Below are positions 53,213-64,000 of a stretch of DNA of 64,000 nt, in pieces (the first letter of the stretch is position 1; the number at the start of each line of letters is the position of its first letter). The stretch lies in the NCBI GenBank assembly GCA_030247855.1, contig JAPDRN010000143.1, positions 1 through 64,000 of the forward strand, read 5' to 3'. This DNA is from Knufia peltigerae. Its lineage: Eukaryota > Ascomycota > Eurotiomycetes > Chaetothyriales > Trichomeriaceae. The notes beneath the pieces were generated by a model, which was not told the DNA's origin, ran no database searches, and saw nothing but the letters and a program-made list of their open reading frames with translations. Both the position numbers and the translations under genes were made by a program.

Positions 53213-53754
53213 TGTTCGAAATGCGCAGATTACAGACAAAAGATGCGATAGAATGGTCGGTCGCTTTCCAGAGGCTGAGGGCGCGCGCTTTGCGAATCGG
53301 TCACAATGGAGGCTGACGGCCTCTCGTATCAAGGTCGAGACGCGCGGATGGAGGTGTAAACACAGGTAAGGCGTCGAAGAATAACGTCCAGGCTGCGGAC
53401 GGCACCAAGTCTGGCGACGGCTTTAAAGGTATCGAGAAGTGGAAAATCGTAGATTAATTGACAATTGCACGTCGAGCAACCAGGAGCTGCTGGAAATTAT
53501 TCTTCCCTGCAATTCTCCGGCGCGCTTCATCCAGGCCAGACGCGGCTCACAGGAAAGGGGCTTACGGGGAAAGAGGAGAATTGACCAAAATGGCATTAGC
53601 TCGTGCTTATCTCCCACGCATTCTTATCGCCTTCGGTGTGATGATGTATTTTGTTTATTACCAAGTTAACGGAGGCACAAATACAGGAGTTCTTCCACAA
53701 TTCCATGATCGGCCTGCTTGTCAGAGTCTCCTCATGATAGAGCTCTCTTTCCAA
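53213..53754. other. Intergenic, Arf6 promoter and exonuclease 3-prime flank
   Basis: Both genes are on the minus strand. A plus-strand ORF at 53458-53943 crosses the exonuclease 3-prime end and is treated as a shadow. Nothing else recognised. Confidence 0.45.
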
Positions 53755-55701
53755 TTATATCCCGTTTTTGATCTGACCATCCACATCAGTCTCATCAGGT
53801 GCTGTGAGCATACCGTCGACAAAACTCCAGCCTTGTCGTCGCATGTTACCCCATTTCTCGGCCACTTTGTTCGTGACGAGGTCTCCTGTCGCAACAGCAT
53901 CCTCTTTGGAATCGTGCCCCGCTTCACCCGCTGTCTGAATTGACCTCGAGAGATACTTTTGGCTCAATATCCTAAGTCCATATCTGAAGGGCAAGCCACG
54001 AGGATGAGGGTACAATAGAACTGTATCTATAACCAAGGGGTGAATGACTCGGCAGACATTCAGATCATTCTCGATGGAGTGCCCTATCAAAGGCGTCTCC
54101 TGGCTCAGATGTTCGAACAACAGTTCTCTCGCTGCTGCCGGTGAATCCACTTTTCGTAGGACATGTGTTTTCCCCTCAGATGAGGCTATAACACCGTCCA
54201 CTGACGCTGGGTGATACGATGGTGTAGCGGCGAAGTCATGAGGCGTAACCCCCGAGAATCTAGTGTTGAGGTCCAGTATTTCACCATATGGGCGCACGAG
54301 GATGTCGAGGAGAAGTTCATTTGTGGGCCAAGCAACAGCTGTTAGACGAATGACCTCCATCCCGAGAGTGGTATAGCCCATTTCGCAATCAAAGGATACC
54401 GGACGTCTCCTTTGAACATCAGATTTGGTGGGGGTATGTTCGAATTGCAAAATGCTGGCAAGTCTTTTCGGGTCCTTCACATTGAAGACGTGAGTAGGGG
54501 CTTCTGAGCAGCCTTCACTGCCTTGAGACTTATTGCAGCAAGGATAGGCCGCCTCCGACTGTCCAACTACTCGGGTAGCCTTCGAACCTCCTGTACGGAA
54601 CGGTTTGGCCCAGTGGTAGCGACATTTTCCATTGCTCGTGAGCCGGCCATGTTGATCTCGCCCAAGGAAAACTTGGAATCGGGTGCTGCACCTATCGCAG
54701 GTTTCAAATCCACCAGTCGCCGCCGTCCCTGCCTTTGCCTTGGCAATGTCTGTCTCGGTTGGTTTGCTTGTCACATATCCGAATTGTTCCAGCCCTTCGA
54801 GGGGTGTATGCAAATGCTTCAGAATGGCAATTTGTTCATCGATAGTCGCCAGGCCAGTTGAAATAGCAATTGCTGGGCCATTTTGTTCTTTGACTTGAGA
54901 TGGTTTTTGTGAGTCTGCTCCAGTCCACTGACCAACTATCTTGACCCATTCGTCGGTCGTCAATTTTTTGATACGGAGCACCTTTTGAGCCAAAGCATTC
55001 TTGTAAATGTTCTCTCCTAATTTGGTAGCTGCTTCTTCCTCGTCGAGGGCAAAGGTGATCAGTTCTTGGTCACTCAGGCCAAGCGACTCTCGACCATCTT
55101 TCAGAGCCGCAAGCTTGGAATTCTGTAGCTTCATCTGCTCATGTAGCTTTTGCAGCAACGCCAACCTCGTTTTCAACAAGGCCGGCGCAGCAGGGACCTG
55201 GCGAGGCATCAACGATTCAGTCTTGCTGGGACGTTGTTTTGCCACTTTCTGGACGGTGGCTTTGACATCCTTCGTTGGTGGGGGCGAGACAGTCCTCGTA
55301 ACTGAAGCGGGCGTCTGCTTGATAGCAGAGGTGGGACGTGCTTGAAGGGAGTTGATCCGAGGTTTGATGCTATCTTTTGCATATGGGGCTTCATCTGGTA
55401 CTGTTGAGTGTTTCCCATCACTGAGACTTCTGGGTCGATCAATCACATTTCTGGTGGCTGCCGCCTTCACCGGCTGCTCGACATCTTGACGCGGTCCGGG
55501 AGAGTCCAGTCGACGTCTTTTGGCAGCGGGAGAATGTACTTCACCTGCACTGAAAGGATCATATTCTTGTGTCGATGTGATAGCATCACGGGCTTCCGAC
55601 GCCGCTCTTGGGACGGCATGCAAGAAAATACAGCTGGGGAGGCTGCAATCATACCGCTGCGGACATTCAACACTTTTGAAAAGTCCTAGAGCAGAAAACA
55701 T
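53755..55701 (-). CDS. REX3: RNA exonuclease 3-type DEDDh nuclease
   Basis: Intronless, 648 aa from the ATG at 55701 (MFSALGLFKSVECP). The frame runs on upstream, but the conserved start of the family is here. A CCCH finger opens the protein (C-x5-C-x4-C-x3-H). A long Pro/Ser/Lys-rich region with a basic AAKRRRLD nuclear-type signal follows. A second Cys-rich module includes CDRCSTRFQVF and YPCCNKSQGSEGC. The C-terminal exonuclease has Exo I SFDCEMGYT (Asp, Glu), Exo II IGHSIENDLNVCRV (Asp) and Exo III HDSKEDAVAT (His, Asp). Rex3-type enzymes trim the 3-prime ends of RNase MRP RNA, snoRNA and related RNAs in the nucleus. Length and finger content match filamentous-fungal Rex3. Confidence 0.92.
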   Translation of the reverse strand: MFSALGLFKSVECPQRYDCSLPSCIFLHAVPRAASEARDAITSTQEYDPFSAGEVHSPAAKRRRLDSPGPRQDVEQPVKAAATRNVIDRPRSLSDGKHSTVPDEAPYAKDSIKPRINSLQARPTSAIKQTPASVTRTVSPPPTKDVKATVQKVAKQRPSKTESLMPRQVPAAPALLKTRLALLQKLHEQMKLQNSKLAALKDGRESLGLSDQELITFALDEEEAATKLGENIYKNALAQKVLRIKKLTTDEWVKIVGQWTGADSQKPSQVKEQNGPAIAISTGLATIDEQIAILKHLHTPLEGLEQFGYVTSKPTETDIAKAKAGTAATGGFETCDRCSTRFQVFLGRDQHGRLTSNGKCRYHWAKPFRTGGSKATRVVGQSEAAYPCCNKSQGSEGCSEAPTHVFNVKDPKRLASILQFEHTPTKSDVQRRRPVSFDCEMGYTTLGMEVIRLTAVAWPTNELLLDILVRPYGEILDLNTRFSGVTPHDFAATPSYHPASVDGVIASSEGKTHVLRKVDSPAAARELLFEHLSQETPLIGHSIENDLNVCRVIHPLVIDTVLLYPHPRGLPFRYGLRILSQKYLSRSIQTAGEAGHDSKEDAVATGDLVTNKVAEKWGNMRRQGWSFVDGMLTAPDETDVDGQIKNGI

Positions 55702-56745
55702 GGCATCTGGCGAGATCTTAACCTTCGTCGGAGCCTCAGCTATGATATTCCAGTCGCAGGGCCTCGATATGGATGTCAGGGGCAAAGCTTCATTCACCCA
55801 CGAACATATCCAGGCGAGTGCCACAGTCAGACTGCCGCAGAGTCGATCTAGGCCTCTCAGACGATCAACGCACGTCGGCTCCAAGTCACGCCCGCACTAA
55901 GCCAGCAGATTCGACACCTTTCAACGCCTTATCGCGACAACACGAATGGACGAGATAGCGCCTCTTGGAACGGAAGCTAGCAAGCTCAGCGCAAGAGTGG
56001 TTGGTTGTCGTCGATGATTGTCGAGGTAGGAGAAAAGATCCGGACGGCGTTCCAGGAGTTAAACAAGTGCAGCTGCAATCGAGTGAGTAGGTATATGAAC
56101 CCGCAGCACCCAGCCTCGGTGTGATAAATATGAAGTTGTAATGACCTCAGCCTTTGCTGGGCTACTCTACTGCCACTGCTTCATTCACCAATCCCAACAA
56201 CCCGAAAAAACCATTCAAGTCGTGCTGAGGCTTCCCGTTCTTCGCAACTTCGCCGGATTAGATGACAGATCCTTGACCTGTGGGCAACAACGTCGACGAA
56301 GTCAAGCACATAGGCCTGGGTATTGGCAGTTCTCTCAGTTCACCAAGAAAGGCTAAGTAGTGAGAGGGGAGTAGATTGCAGAGACGCAAGGCTGCTGTTT
56401 CTGGATCCCCTTCGAGGCGTTTTGGGTACTCCGTACAGAAGGACTTATTTGGTGGGTTGGGGCCTAAAAGTCGGATATTGCACGGAGCACAGCACTGGAT
56501 TTTAGGCTCCGGCAGGCGTGGCCCAGGCACCTACAAAGCTCTGTAAGGTCCTATCGGCGTTAGCTTTCATCCGTCCCGAAGGCCAACACGCTCAGCCACC
56601 AGTCGTCACCGAGGCCGTCATCGGCCCCTGCATGCGCCAAACAATTTACAATATCAACAAGGGTTTCATCCACTGTTGGGAAATGCCCTCCCTTCCCTTT
56701 GACCTGCGCAGTATCGACAGACACACTCTTTTCTACACGTCGGAT
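55702..56745. other. Divergent promoter, exonuclease and lipase
   Basis: About 1.0 kb between two divergent genes. Overlapping short ORFs show no family pattern. No repeat or RNA gene recognised. Confidence 0.4.
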
Positions 56746-58307
56746 ATGGCGGTGGGCACTTTGAAGTCGGGGCAATCTACACCAAGGAAAGCTCAGCATC
56801 TCTGTGTTTTGGTACATGGGTGCGTTTTAACCATTGCTCTAACCCTCGCCTCGTACGACGTCATCACTAATTATTCTAACGCAGGCTTTGGGGAAACGCG
56901 GTATGCGCCCGACATGCAGTTATAACCCGCGCGACCCAGCTAACCATTTGCGTAGACTCACCTCAACTATCTCGCACAGGCTTTGCGCGAGAAGCACAAT
57001 GATGACAAGCTCATAATTCTGGCCTGCCGATCTAATCCAGGCTCGCTCACCTACGATGGCGTCGAGGTCGGCGCCGAACGAGTTGCCAAAGAGATTGAGG
57101 ACATGTTGGAAGAGTTAGAGAGAGATGGCTACAAAATCACCCGTTTCTCCATCGTCGGTTACTCACTGGGCGGTCTGGTCGCACGCTATGCCGTTGGGCT
57201 GCTGTATCACAAGGGCTATTTCGAGAAGATAACCCCCGTCAATTTCACTACTTTCGTCACTCCTCATCTGGGTGTCCGAACTCCTCTGAGAGGATATCAG
57301 AATCACCTTTGGAATGTGCTGGGGGCGAGGACGTTATCAAAAAGTGGTCGACAGCTGTTCATGATCGATAAGTTTCGAGGTACAGAGAGACCGCTTTTGA
57401 GTGTTCTAGCCGACCCGGACAGTATATTCATTGCAGCCCTCCGCCAGTTCCAGCGACGGTCTTTGTACACCAATATCGTCAACGACAGGTATGTGGGACA
57501 CAATCGAAACACAACATTCTCTAATAATGAATCAGGTCCGCCGTATACTATACGACCGGCATATCGAAAACCGATCCTTTTACTGACCTCCAGAAGCTTA
57601 ATCTTCACTACCTGAAAGACTTTGAGCCTGTCATACTGAACCCCGATCGGCCTATTGAAGTTGCACCCGAGGACCAGTTACCTTCATTTTATCAACGCAT
57701 CCGGATCAGCAGTCAAACCGTCCTCCGTCGGACACCGATTATTTTGGCATTGGTTGTGCTGATCCCAATAGCCACCGTAGCCTTCCTTGCGAATTCTTGT
57801 GTCCAAACCTTTCGCAGCCGCCGCCGCATCCGATTGCACGAGACCGATGAGCAAGGAGTAGGATTTGGCATGTACAATATTCCCTGGATGGTGCGGGAAA
57901 TGCGTGTGGGTCTTGAAGATGCATTCGAAAATGTCAACGCTGCCCAACAGCAGGACTACCTTCCCCAAGGATCAGAGGAGATCGCTACAAAGCCTGCTTC
58001 ACCGTCCATGTCCACATTGACAAACACATCTGCCGAATCGCTGCTGTCTGAAAAAGCGGATAAGGCTCTGCTCCAGAAGAAGTCCTCACCGACCGAGAGA
58101 GCCCCAGATTTCCCCACCTTGGCCTTGACTCCAGCTCAATTTGCTGCAATCAACGCTCTCGACGATGTAGGATTCCGAAAGTACCCCGTCCACATCCACA
58201 AGAGCAGTCATAGCCACGCAGCCATCATTGTGCGGACACCCAAACCTGCATTCGAAGAAGGTAAAGTGGTTGTCAAACATTGGTTGGAGAAGGAGTTCCA
58301 AATTTGA
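56746..58307 (+). CDS. DUF676/Rog1-type lipase
   Basis: Model: exons 56746-56819, 56885-56900 (16 nt), 56956-57488, 57536-58307 (464 aa); all phases agree. Joining the 16-nt exon rebuilds VLVHGLWGNATHLNYL, the oxyanion-hole region of the family; without it the frame breaks. The nucleophile elbow is IVGYSLGGLVARYA (Ser in G-Y-S-L-G), followed by TPHLGVRTPL. One transmembrane segment lies near the middle (PIILALVVLIPIATVAFLA), then a basic and low-complexity cytosolic tail. Yeast Rog1 is a monoacylglycerol lipase and relatives hydrolyse phospholipids at membranes. Substrate here is inferred from family only. Confidence 0.92.
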
Positions 58308-60015
58308 AACCATCAGACACCTGTCCACAAGCGTTGTGTCTGTCACGGATCTGTGGGACATTCTGAATCATGACTTGTCAAAATATCATTGACTGACTGG
58401 TCGAGGTGTTAATCGAAGATGGACAGCATCTCGATTACCTCACGGTAGAAGGGCCATCTTGGCCGTCCGGCGATTATGGTAAGCTACAGGGCCCTGCGCG
58501 ACATAATGCATTCGTATTTGGCGATTGTCATATTTCTGCATCATTTACAAGTTCAGCATGCATGTTGTCATTTTCAGCGATGGAGTTGGATAGGTGACTC
58601 AGGTAGATTCTGAATCTGCGATCATTTGCACTCACTGATACGTGTCGATAACAACATGTAGTAGGCATCGCTCCTCATTCGCCCGAACAAAGTGTTATCA
58701 GGTTCTCTGTAAGCCTAAACGGCGTCATTGTGCTTGACCAGGCAGCCAAGCGAAGTCCCTGGACGGGTATGGCCGATGGTCCTTACGAGTTACTTTCTGC
58801 GAGGCTGCCCAATTCCATTGAAGCTTTTTGACCGCAAGAACGGAGAAGTCACATGTGAATTGTGCCCGGTAACACCTCCAACTTCGCGCTTACAGAGGGA
58901 GGTACCTTAGTCGACTGTAGTACGCGCACAGGAACGAGCCATTTGGAGATGTTGACTGGGGATCGACGCTCAGGAGGACGGATCAGACCAGAGCCTCAGC
59001 ACGTACTGTACAAGTAGTCGTCGTAGTCGTCGTACTCGATTCCGTACTCGTCGCAGCACAGCGGCCGGTCAAGAAGAGGTTCTGACTAGGTATCCCGTGC
59101 ATGCCGAGTTGCAGAAATTGATGGGGTGCAATGAGATCAGTGGCGTCCCGTGCGGCAAATGAAATTTTCACCTTGGAGGTCCAAACGGGGCCCTTGGCGT
59201 TGGGTGAATTTGCAGCCTCGGTCAGGCAAAAAAAATAAGCACGGCCTGTGGTACGGATCGAGCGTTGCGGGCGACAGTGTCAATGCCTCAGTGCCACCAC
59301 TTGTTGAGTGTCATCCCCAAGTCACTTTTCGTGTGGACGTCTGCGTCTGACGGTGAAAATTCATTCCCTTTCTCAGCCTTTTCTTTGGGTTCGCCAGAGA
59401 TCGTCTCTTTTTCCGCTGGAGCCGCCACTGCAGAAGTTTACACAAGCTCGCAAACCACATGTCGACAACGTCCTCGTTGTACTCCGTATCACTGACAAGT
59501 ACTTCGACCCATCTCCACCAACCGTCCCAACGCGGCGTCTTTATTGCTCGCAATCTCATTGATAACTTTTCCAACCGCTGGAGTCCTTTTGACGGGCTTC
59601 GTCCCCCTCCGGCCGGCCTCATTCGTTGCTGCTGGGGTCTTTACCGTGTAGCGTCTCCGTAACGGCGACGTCATTGTGCAGTGCTATCAATAGGCCTCCT
59701 GATGGCAGTAGGTTCCGAATCTTCAAACAACCGACTCGGACTCTCGTTTTCGTGATACCCACTGTTTTGGTTACACTTGTCTGATATCTTTCCACTTTTC
59801 TCGCACGTGTGTCCATTGTTGCCTCTTGTTGCTACCCACCAGGGGGGCACGGCCTTGGGGTTGAGTATACGTATAATAAGCCTGGGTAACCCGCGTAGGC
59901 GCTACTTCTTCAAGGAGAAAAAGGCACCTCATGGTTCATTCGAATAGAGCACCGTCCTTGTTCTTTGCAGATAAACCGTTTATATCCTGAGTCCAAACGA
60001 AATATCACAACCGAC
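58308..60015. other. Intergenic, 1.7 kb
   Basis: Between the lipase and HAD genes, both on plus. Contains a TCG/GTA-rich simple repeat at about 59003-59055. ORFs are short and unrecognised. The right end is the HAD gene promoter. Confidence 0.4.
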
Positions 60016-61457
60016 ATGTCTGCCAACGGCGTTCCTTCTGACATGGACAGAAACCTCCTGTCCCCAATCACCTCCAAGAGAAGAGATACACGGAGACTAT
60101 CAAACCAGAGTGCCACTCGATCTGATCTGTTCGGAGGTCCTGCTGTTGTCGGACCACCAGACAGCCTCGAGGGCGGCTACAGCAATGCCCACGAAACGGC
60201 AAAGGCCATGGAACTGGCCAAACACCATCTGGCCGAGGGATCTGACCTGCCCACCCCTGAAGACTCTCAGCCTGTCACTCCGGATTCGTCGGGATTGAAG
60301 ACCACAGACAAATATGCCTATGCATTTGATATCGATGGCGTGCTCATCAAAGGCGGCCACGTCATTCCAGAAGCCATTGAAGCCATGAAGGTTCTGAACG
60401 GAGAAAATGAATACGGCATCAAAGTGTACGTCGGGATCACCCAGTCTAAACTCTGTCCAAACCCATGAGATAACTAACACTTCCGATTAGGCCGTATATC
60501 TTTGTGACGAATGGTGGTGGAAAAACCGAGGAGGAGCGATGCATCCAACTCTCGAACCAGCTCAAGCTGGAAGTGTCTCCCGGGCAGTTCATTTGTGGCC
60601 ACACGCCTATGAGAGAGATGGCGGAGAAATACCACACTGTCCTCGTAGTGGGTGGTGAAGGCGAGAAATGCCGCACTGTCGCAGAAGGATATGGCTTCAA
60701 GGACGTCATTACCCCCGGTGACATCATCAAAGATAACAAAGATACCACACCTTTCCGACAATTGACTGCCGAGGAGATGAAGAATTCCATCAAAAGGAAT
60801 TATGGTGAAGTCGAGATCGAGGCGGTATTCGTCTTCGCCGACAGCAGAGACTGGGCTGGGGACTCTCAGATCATCCTGGACCTCTGCATGAGTAAGAATG
60901 GCCGGCTTGGTACCCGTTCAGAAACGTTCGACGAAGGGCCTCCAGTCTACTTTTCCCACAACGACGTGGTCTGGGCGACTTCGCACACGTACTCACGTAT
61001 CGGCATGGGTGCTCTCCGCGCATCCCTCGAAGCCATGTTCAGGGCCATCACTGGCAAAGAGCTGAAGACCATTGCCTTTGGCAAGCCGCAGCTGGGCACG
61101 TTCGACTTTGCAACCAGACTGCTGCAACAATGGCGGAAAGACACCCACGGCATCAACAAGCCTCCGGAGACGGTCTACTTTGTTGGTGACACTCCCGAGT
61201 CGGACATCCGAGGTACCAACGAGTTCAACGAGCATGGCGATCCCAACGTCGAGTGGTATTCGATCTTGGTGAAAACTGGCGTTTTCAGGGAAGGCACCAA
61301 GCCCGCCTTCATCCCAAAGATGACTGTCGACAATGTCCTGGAAGCTGTCAAACATGGCATGCAGCGCGAATTCGACAAGGCCTTGAAGAATATGACTATC
61401 GGCGGCGGAGCACCAGAACTGGCTGATGCCATCGCCGAGGATGACATTGACGTGTAA
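60016..61457 (+). CDS. CECR5/HDHD5-type HAD phosphatase-like protein
   Basis: Model: exons 60016-60425 and 60491-61457 (458 aa); phase agrees across the 65-nt intron, which falls inside VPYIFVTNGGG. HAD motif I is FDIDGVLIKGG, motif II is in FVTNGGGKTEEER, and motif IV is VYFVGDTPESDIRGTNE. Between them is the C2-type cap (ICGHTPMREMAE; FADSRDWAGDSQIILDL). It belongs to the TIGR01456/CECR5 group related to p-nitrophenylphosphatases, usually mitochondrial. The N-terminal 90 residues are Ser/Thr/Pro-rich and do not look like a classic amphipathic presequence. A metabolite or phospholipid-related phosphatase role is inferred. Confidence 0.92.
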
Positions 61458-63263
61458 AGCATCTCTTTTTATTGTCCAGCCCCCTTTTTCTTCGACGACT
61501 TTTTTTCTTTCAAGGAACACAGTTTCAGCCCATGACTCGACCTGTGGACAGTTCATGTTTCATTTCTTAGACCGTGGTGTTCTCAAAGCCTGCAGGCCGG
61601 GTATCAAAGTCAGGCAAACGAATTTCACCACCTACGACTTTACGAAAGCATTTTGGGATGGAGTTGCCGGTGCGGAAATACAAGCCGCGCCACCATTATA
61701 TCGAATCACAAAGGCGGCATTGGCATGGCGTAAGTGAAATTGGGAGACCTCGTGATGTATGACTTCAACGCTACATAAGCCCGAAGGGCACGAGAGGGCG
61801 GACGAGGAGGCTTGTCATACATCGAGCACTCATTTGAATGCGGCTGAGACGGGGGCCGCACAGGAACGATTTTACTTGAGATCGGATACAATACATGTAG
61901 TTACGGAAGTGAATACGAAATGACAATTACACTCATGAGGAAAGCTCATCTTATGGTTAGACCCCAAATCCTGCCAAAATTTATTTCTGGTTCTTCCTTT
62001 GCGGTTGATGAGTTGTCGTGTCAACAGGCTGTTTCGTGTACCCATATTCGTATGAACCAAGAAAGTACGGAGTATGGGCATACGCAATAATCATCGCATA
62101 CTGCATTGAATGGCATATCCATACAATGCTCCATACATGCATCACATCATCTGTACCCATTACCGGATTACAGTAGAGGTCAGACATGGTAATCTTGGAA
62201 AGGCTCCCCAGGCTCAGCAAATGTCATCAGCCATTTTTCAAGTGGGACCCAAGCATCTGCATAAACAGACCATTCGCACGTTGGTAGCCTTTTGGTGACG
62301 GTTTAAATATAGGAACTAGTCCCTTGGTCTGATCAAGGGACCAGAATTCTAAAGGCAGCAGAATTACTGCTGGTGACACGTATGAGACATGGTATGCAGT
62401 ATCTGTTTGGTAGCTGCGGGTTATAGTTAGAGCGAGGAGCTGCCGGACAAGGCGTCTATCTGCTGGCTTGTTGAGCACACTTCGTCCACCAGACAACGAA
62501 CGAGTGGTTGATTTAGGTAGAAACCAAGGTCTAGATATGCTTTTGGCGAGGGAGAGGGAGTGCTTGGTTGGGCGTTGCGAGAGGCGTAAGGGGCAGGCTG
62601 AGTCCAGGTTTGCCCTTGCTGACTTGATGCATGAGACGGAAAGGCTTAATGGCCTCACATCCATACACTCCAACCCTCCCTTACACACTGCAAAACCAAT
62701 CCCCCTCCCCCCCCTGACCTCCGTCCAAACAACAACTCCTTCCTTGGAACTCTGTCGAATCCAGGTCAGGGCTTCGTTGATGTCCTTTCCAGCAAGTTTC
62801 TTCGCCCAAAGGACCACCTAGGAGAAGGTCAGAAGTCCGAATCCTGCGCCTACTGCCCTACCAACCTACCTGGGAATCCTTGGTACTGATCGACATCGGA
62901 CGCCCTGCTGCGCGCTACTCGGCCAGCCTCTTCCCTCTCTCTGCCCTCCAGCTGATCGATCCTCCTTTGCACATCAACTTTTCCACAGTCGTCGCTTTTT
63001 CGCCAACTCCTTCTTTTCGATCCTGCAATTCTCCCCATCTCATCGCATCTTGTGCGTTCGAGCGTGTGTGTGTGCTTCCTGATTCGTTCCCGGTGGTCTT
63101 TTCTCCGCGCGCGACCACGACATCATCGCCGTCACTTGCGCTTCATCCGTTCGTTCCAACAAGGGCTTGTTACAAGAGAAGGCATCACGCACAACAACCA
63201 CAACGTCGCAGAGGACCTCCTCGTCCGACACCCGCTTAAGGGCGCATTGCCTCTGAAGCCGAC
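61458..63263. other. Intergenic, 1.8 kb
   Basis: 3-prime flank of the HAD gene and long upstream region of the RhoGAP gene. A 196-codon minus-strand frame (62817-62227) opens with GTG, lacks family signal and is rejected. A pyrimidine-rich leader precedes the RhoGAP ATG. Confidence 0.4.
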
Positions 63264-64000
63264 ATGGCGACAAATGGCGCAGGCTCAATAAGTCCTCCAC
63301 AGTCCATCGACAGGTCAGCACAACGTGGTGCGCCTGCACCTCCTCCCCTAGCTACCGCATCTCCTCCTTCCAGACGAGAGTTGGCATCATGGTGGAAAAA
63401 GTTCCGAAAAACGACGGAAAAACCAGACGAGAAAGGTGAGGGAAAACAAAGCCAGCTATCTGACTGCAAGACAACTTGTGCGATCCTTGTGAGCCATATT
63501 TGCTAACTCTTTGTGTTAGTTGAAAGCGGTCCTGGCATCTTTGGCGTTCCGTTGGCCGACAGCATTAGATATGCGAATGTTGCAATCTCGTTACAGAATG
63601 AGAATGGCGAAAGCTTCATCTACGGCTACGTACCCATTGTGGTAGCAAAATGTGGTGTGTTTCTGAAAGAGAAAGGTATGCTACGCAGGCTCCCAAACCA
63701 TTCGTTTAACACCCGTACTGACGGTCCTCTAGCTACGGATGTCGAGGGTATCTTCAGACTGAGCGGTTCAGCGAAGCGAATCAAAGATCTCCAGACCGTG
63801 TTCAATTCTCCTGACAGATACGGAAAAGGACTGGACTGGACCGGTTACACTGTTCATGACGCGGCCAATATCCTCCGCCGCTATCTCAATCAGTTGCCTG
63901 AACCCATTGTTCCTCTAGACTTCTACGAGCGATTCCGAGAGCCCCTCCGAAAGACGCAGATCCAAGGGCCAGATGGCGAAATGCATCCCAGAGATCTTAG
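63264..64000 (+). CDS. RhoGAP-domain protein, partial (runs off right edge)
   Basis: Exons 63264-63435, 63520-63675 and 63733 to the window end; phases agree, giving 198 residues so far. A Pro/Ser-rich start is followed by the RhoGAP fold: FGVPLADSIRYANV, YGYVPIVVAKCGVFLKEK, then EGIFRLSGSAKRIKDL, where the Arg is the catalytic arginine finger, and AANILRRYLNQLPEPIVPL. Such proteins switch off Rho-family GTPases to control wall synthesis and actin. The domain order with a short N-terminus resembles Sac7/Lrg-like fungal RhoGAPs, but the rest of the protein is outside the window. Confidence 0.9.

Noticed and set aside
53458..53943. 161-codon plus-strand ORF with a hydrophobic stretch
   Set aside because: Overlaps the antisense 3-prime end of the Rex3-type gene and shows no family signal.
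62227..62817. 196-codon minus-strand frame
   Set aside because: Starts with GTG, no domain, in an intergenic region; long open frames arise by chance in GC-balanced sequence.

Overview
The window is eukaryotic and reads as a filamentous ascomycete (Pezizomycotina). Genes carry short GT..AG introns (about 45-170 nt). There are several Zn2Cys6 and C2H2-C6 transcription factors, Dal5-like and sugar-type MFS permeases, and fungal paralogues such as an Inp2/vezatin-like protein and Rex3. The mix of catabolic enzymes and zinc-cluster regulators would suit Eurotiomycetes/Chaetothyriales, but that placement is inference. I rebuilt exon-intron models by hand from splice motifs, reading-phase agreement and remembered family sequence; none was checked against transcripts. 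Twenty-three protein-coding genes are called with reasonable support, one small ORF is doubtful, and one gene runs off the right edge.

Left part (1-15000) is a catabolic region. It holds a stand-alone APH/ACAD10-11-type kinase ending AKL, a zinc-cluster factor, a YjgF/Rid-family protein lacking the usual active-site Arg, a second zinc-cluster factor with an unresolved splice junction, a multi-exon amidase, and a 4-coumarate-CoA-ligase-like enzyme ending ARL. AKL and ARL fit type-1 peroxisomal targeting signals.

The segment 16000-20200 is housekeeping and S phase: dUTPase (plus strand), pyridoxal kinase (minus, with an 11-nt internal exon) and PCNA (minus, start codon split by an intron). dUTPase has a perfect ACGCGT box close upstream, and PCNA has three ACGCG cores.

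The segment 21000-36000 looks like a nitrogen/carbon scavenging block. A C2H2-C6 factor converges on a peroxisomal D-amino-acid oxidase. The oxidase is divergent from a trans-3-hydroxy-L-proline dehydratase, which converges on another zinc-cluster factor. A Dal5-like permease and a sugar-type permease follow. Oxidase (on D-proline) and dehydratase (on trans-3-hydroxyproline) can both yield delta-1-pyrroline-2-carboxylate. The shared promoter has paired GATA sites and the Dal5-like promoter has four. At 35792-39444 an NTF2-like/flavin monooxygenase fusion is divergent from an EthD-domain protein.

The right part (40800-64000) carries general cell-biology genes: a small repeat-type protein, an Inp2/vezatin-like peroxisome-inheritance candidate, an uncharacterised acidic protein, an NAD-dependent epimerase-type SDR, Arf6, a Rex3-type exonuclease, a DUF676/Rog1-type lipase, a CECR5/HDHD5-type HAD phosphatase and the start of a RhoGAP. 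Intergenic oddities here are five degenerate repeats of about 55 bp, a 13-bp perfect inverted repeat, an interstitial TTAGGG motif, and a (CAT)n tract that makes thirteen in-frame TGA codons at the end of the SDR gene. No rRNA, tRNA, CRISPR or intact transposon was recognised.
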